DNA of 8,040 nt from Minisyncoccota bacterium (GTDB taxonomy: Bacteria; Patescibacteria; Microgenomatia; UBA1400; PJMF01): contig JAAYYE010000015.1 of the NCBI GenBank assembly GCA_012515515.1, forward strand, positions 1 through 8,040, in the 5' to 3' direction. The position numbers and the translations under genes are program-made. The notes below the pieces were generated by a model. That model did no database searches. It was not told the DNA's origin and worked only from the letters and a program-made list of their open reading frames with translations. Position 1 is the first letter of the stretch. Every line of letters starts with the position of its first letter. Of the stretch, positions 6,908 to 8,040 are shown in pieces.

Positions 6908-8040
<1,133 letters not shown>

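Overview
The right end (about 6908-8040) is the 5' three-quarters of a bacterial 16S rRNA gene that runs off the window. Its signature stretches (GCAGCAACTGGG, an altered 530 loop, ATTAGAGACCCC, the 1100 region) and the AT-rich flanking sequence point to a Candidate Phyla Radiation/Patescibacteria genome, most likely the Microgenomates (OP11) group. That placement comes from remembered sequence features, not from a search. All genes read through with the standard bacterial code (stops TAA and TAG), so TGA recoding is not indicated.

Layout. Everything left of about 6550 lies on the minus strand and looks like one leftward operon for cell-surface proteins. In transcription order it holds: (1) a 262-aa polytopic membrane protein with a charged helical tail (6549-5761); (2) a 243-aa secreted beta-rich protein (5774-5043); (3) a 360-aa DUF916/DUF3324-like protein with one C-terminal membrane helix (5041-3959); (4) a 482-aa secreted protein whose C-terminal domain matches protein 2 (3877-2429); (5) a second DUF916/DUF3324-like membrane-anchored protein (2388-1387); (6) a Fn3/Ig-like surface protein with a Thr/Pro-rich stalk, a membrane helix and a start of another beta domain, cut off by the window edge (1409-1). 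Genes overlap or nearly abut. The largest gap, 81 bp, holds a possible internal promoter.

A sigma70-like promoter for the operon (TTTACA, 17 bp, TATACT) ends only 7 bp before the first ATG, so the first mRNA is probably leaderless. About 70 bp away a divergent consensus promoter (TTGACT, 17 bp, TATAAT) drives the rRNA operon. The rRNA leader of about 217 nt holds a hairpin followed by T8, a good boxA, a second hairpin, and a helix that pairs the leader with the 5' end of 16S.

How the genes may work together. Proteins 2+3 and 4+5 form two tandem pairs of a secreted protein and a membrane-anchored two-domain partner. This recalls the csc/WxL surface complexes of Firmicutes, where a DUF916/DUF3324 protein presents WxL proteins. 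The secreted partners here lack a classical WxL signature, so a related but distinct surface system is an inference. No stretch longer than 300 bp lacks a gene, and I saw no tRNA, CRISPR array, insertion sequence or integration site.
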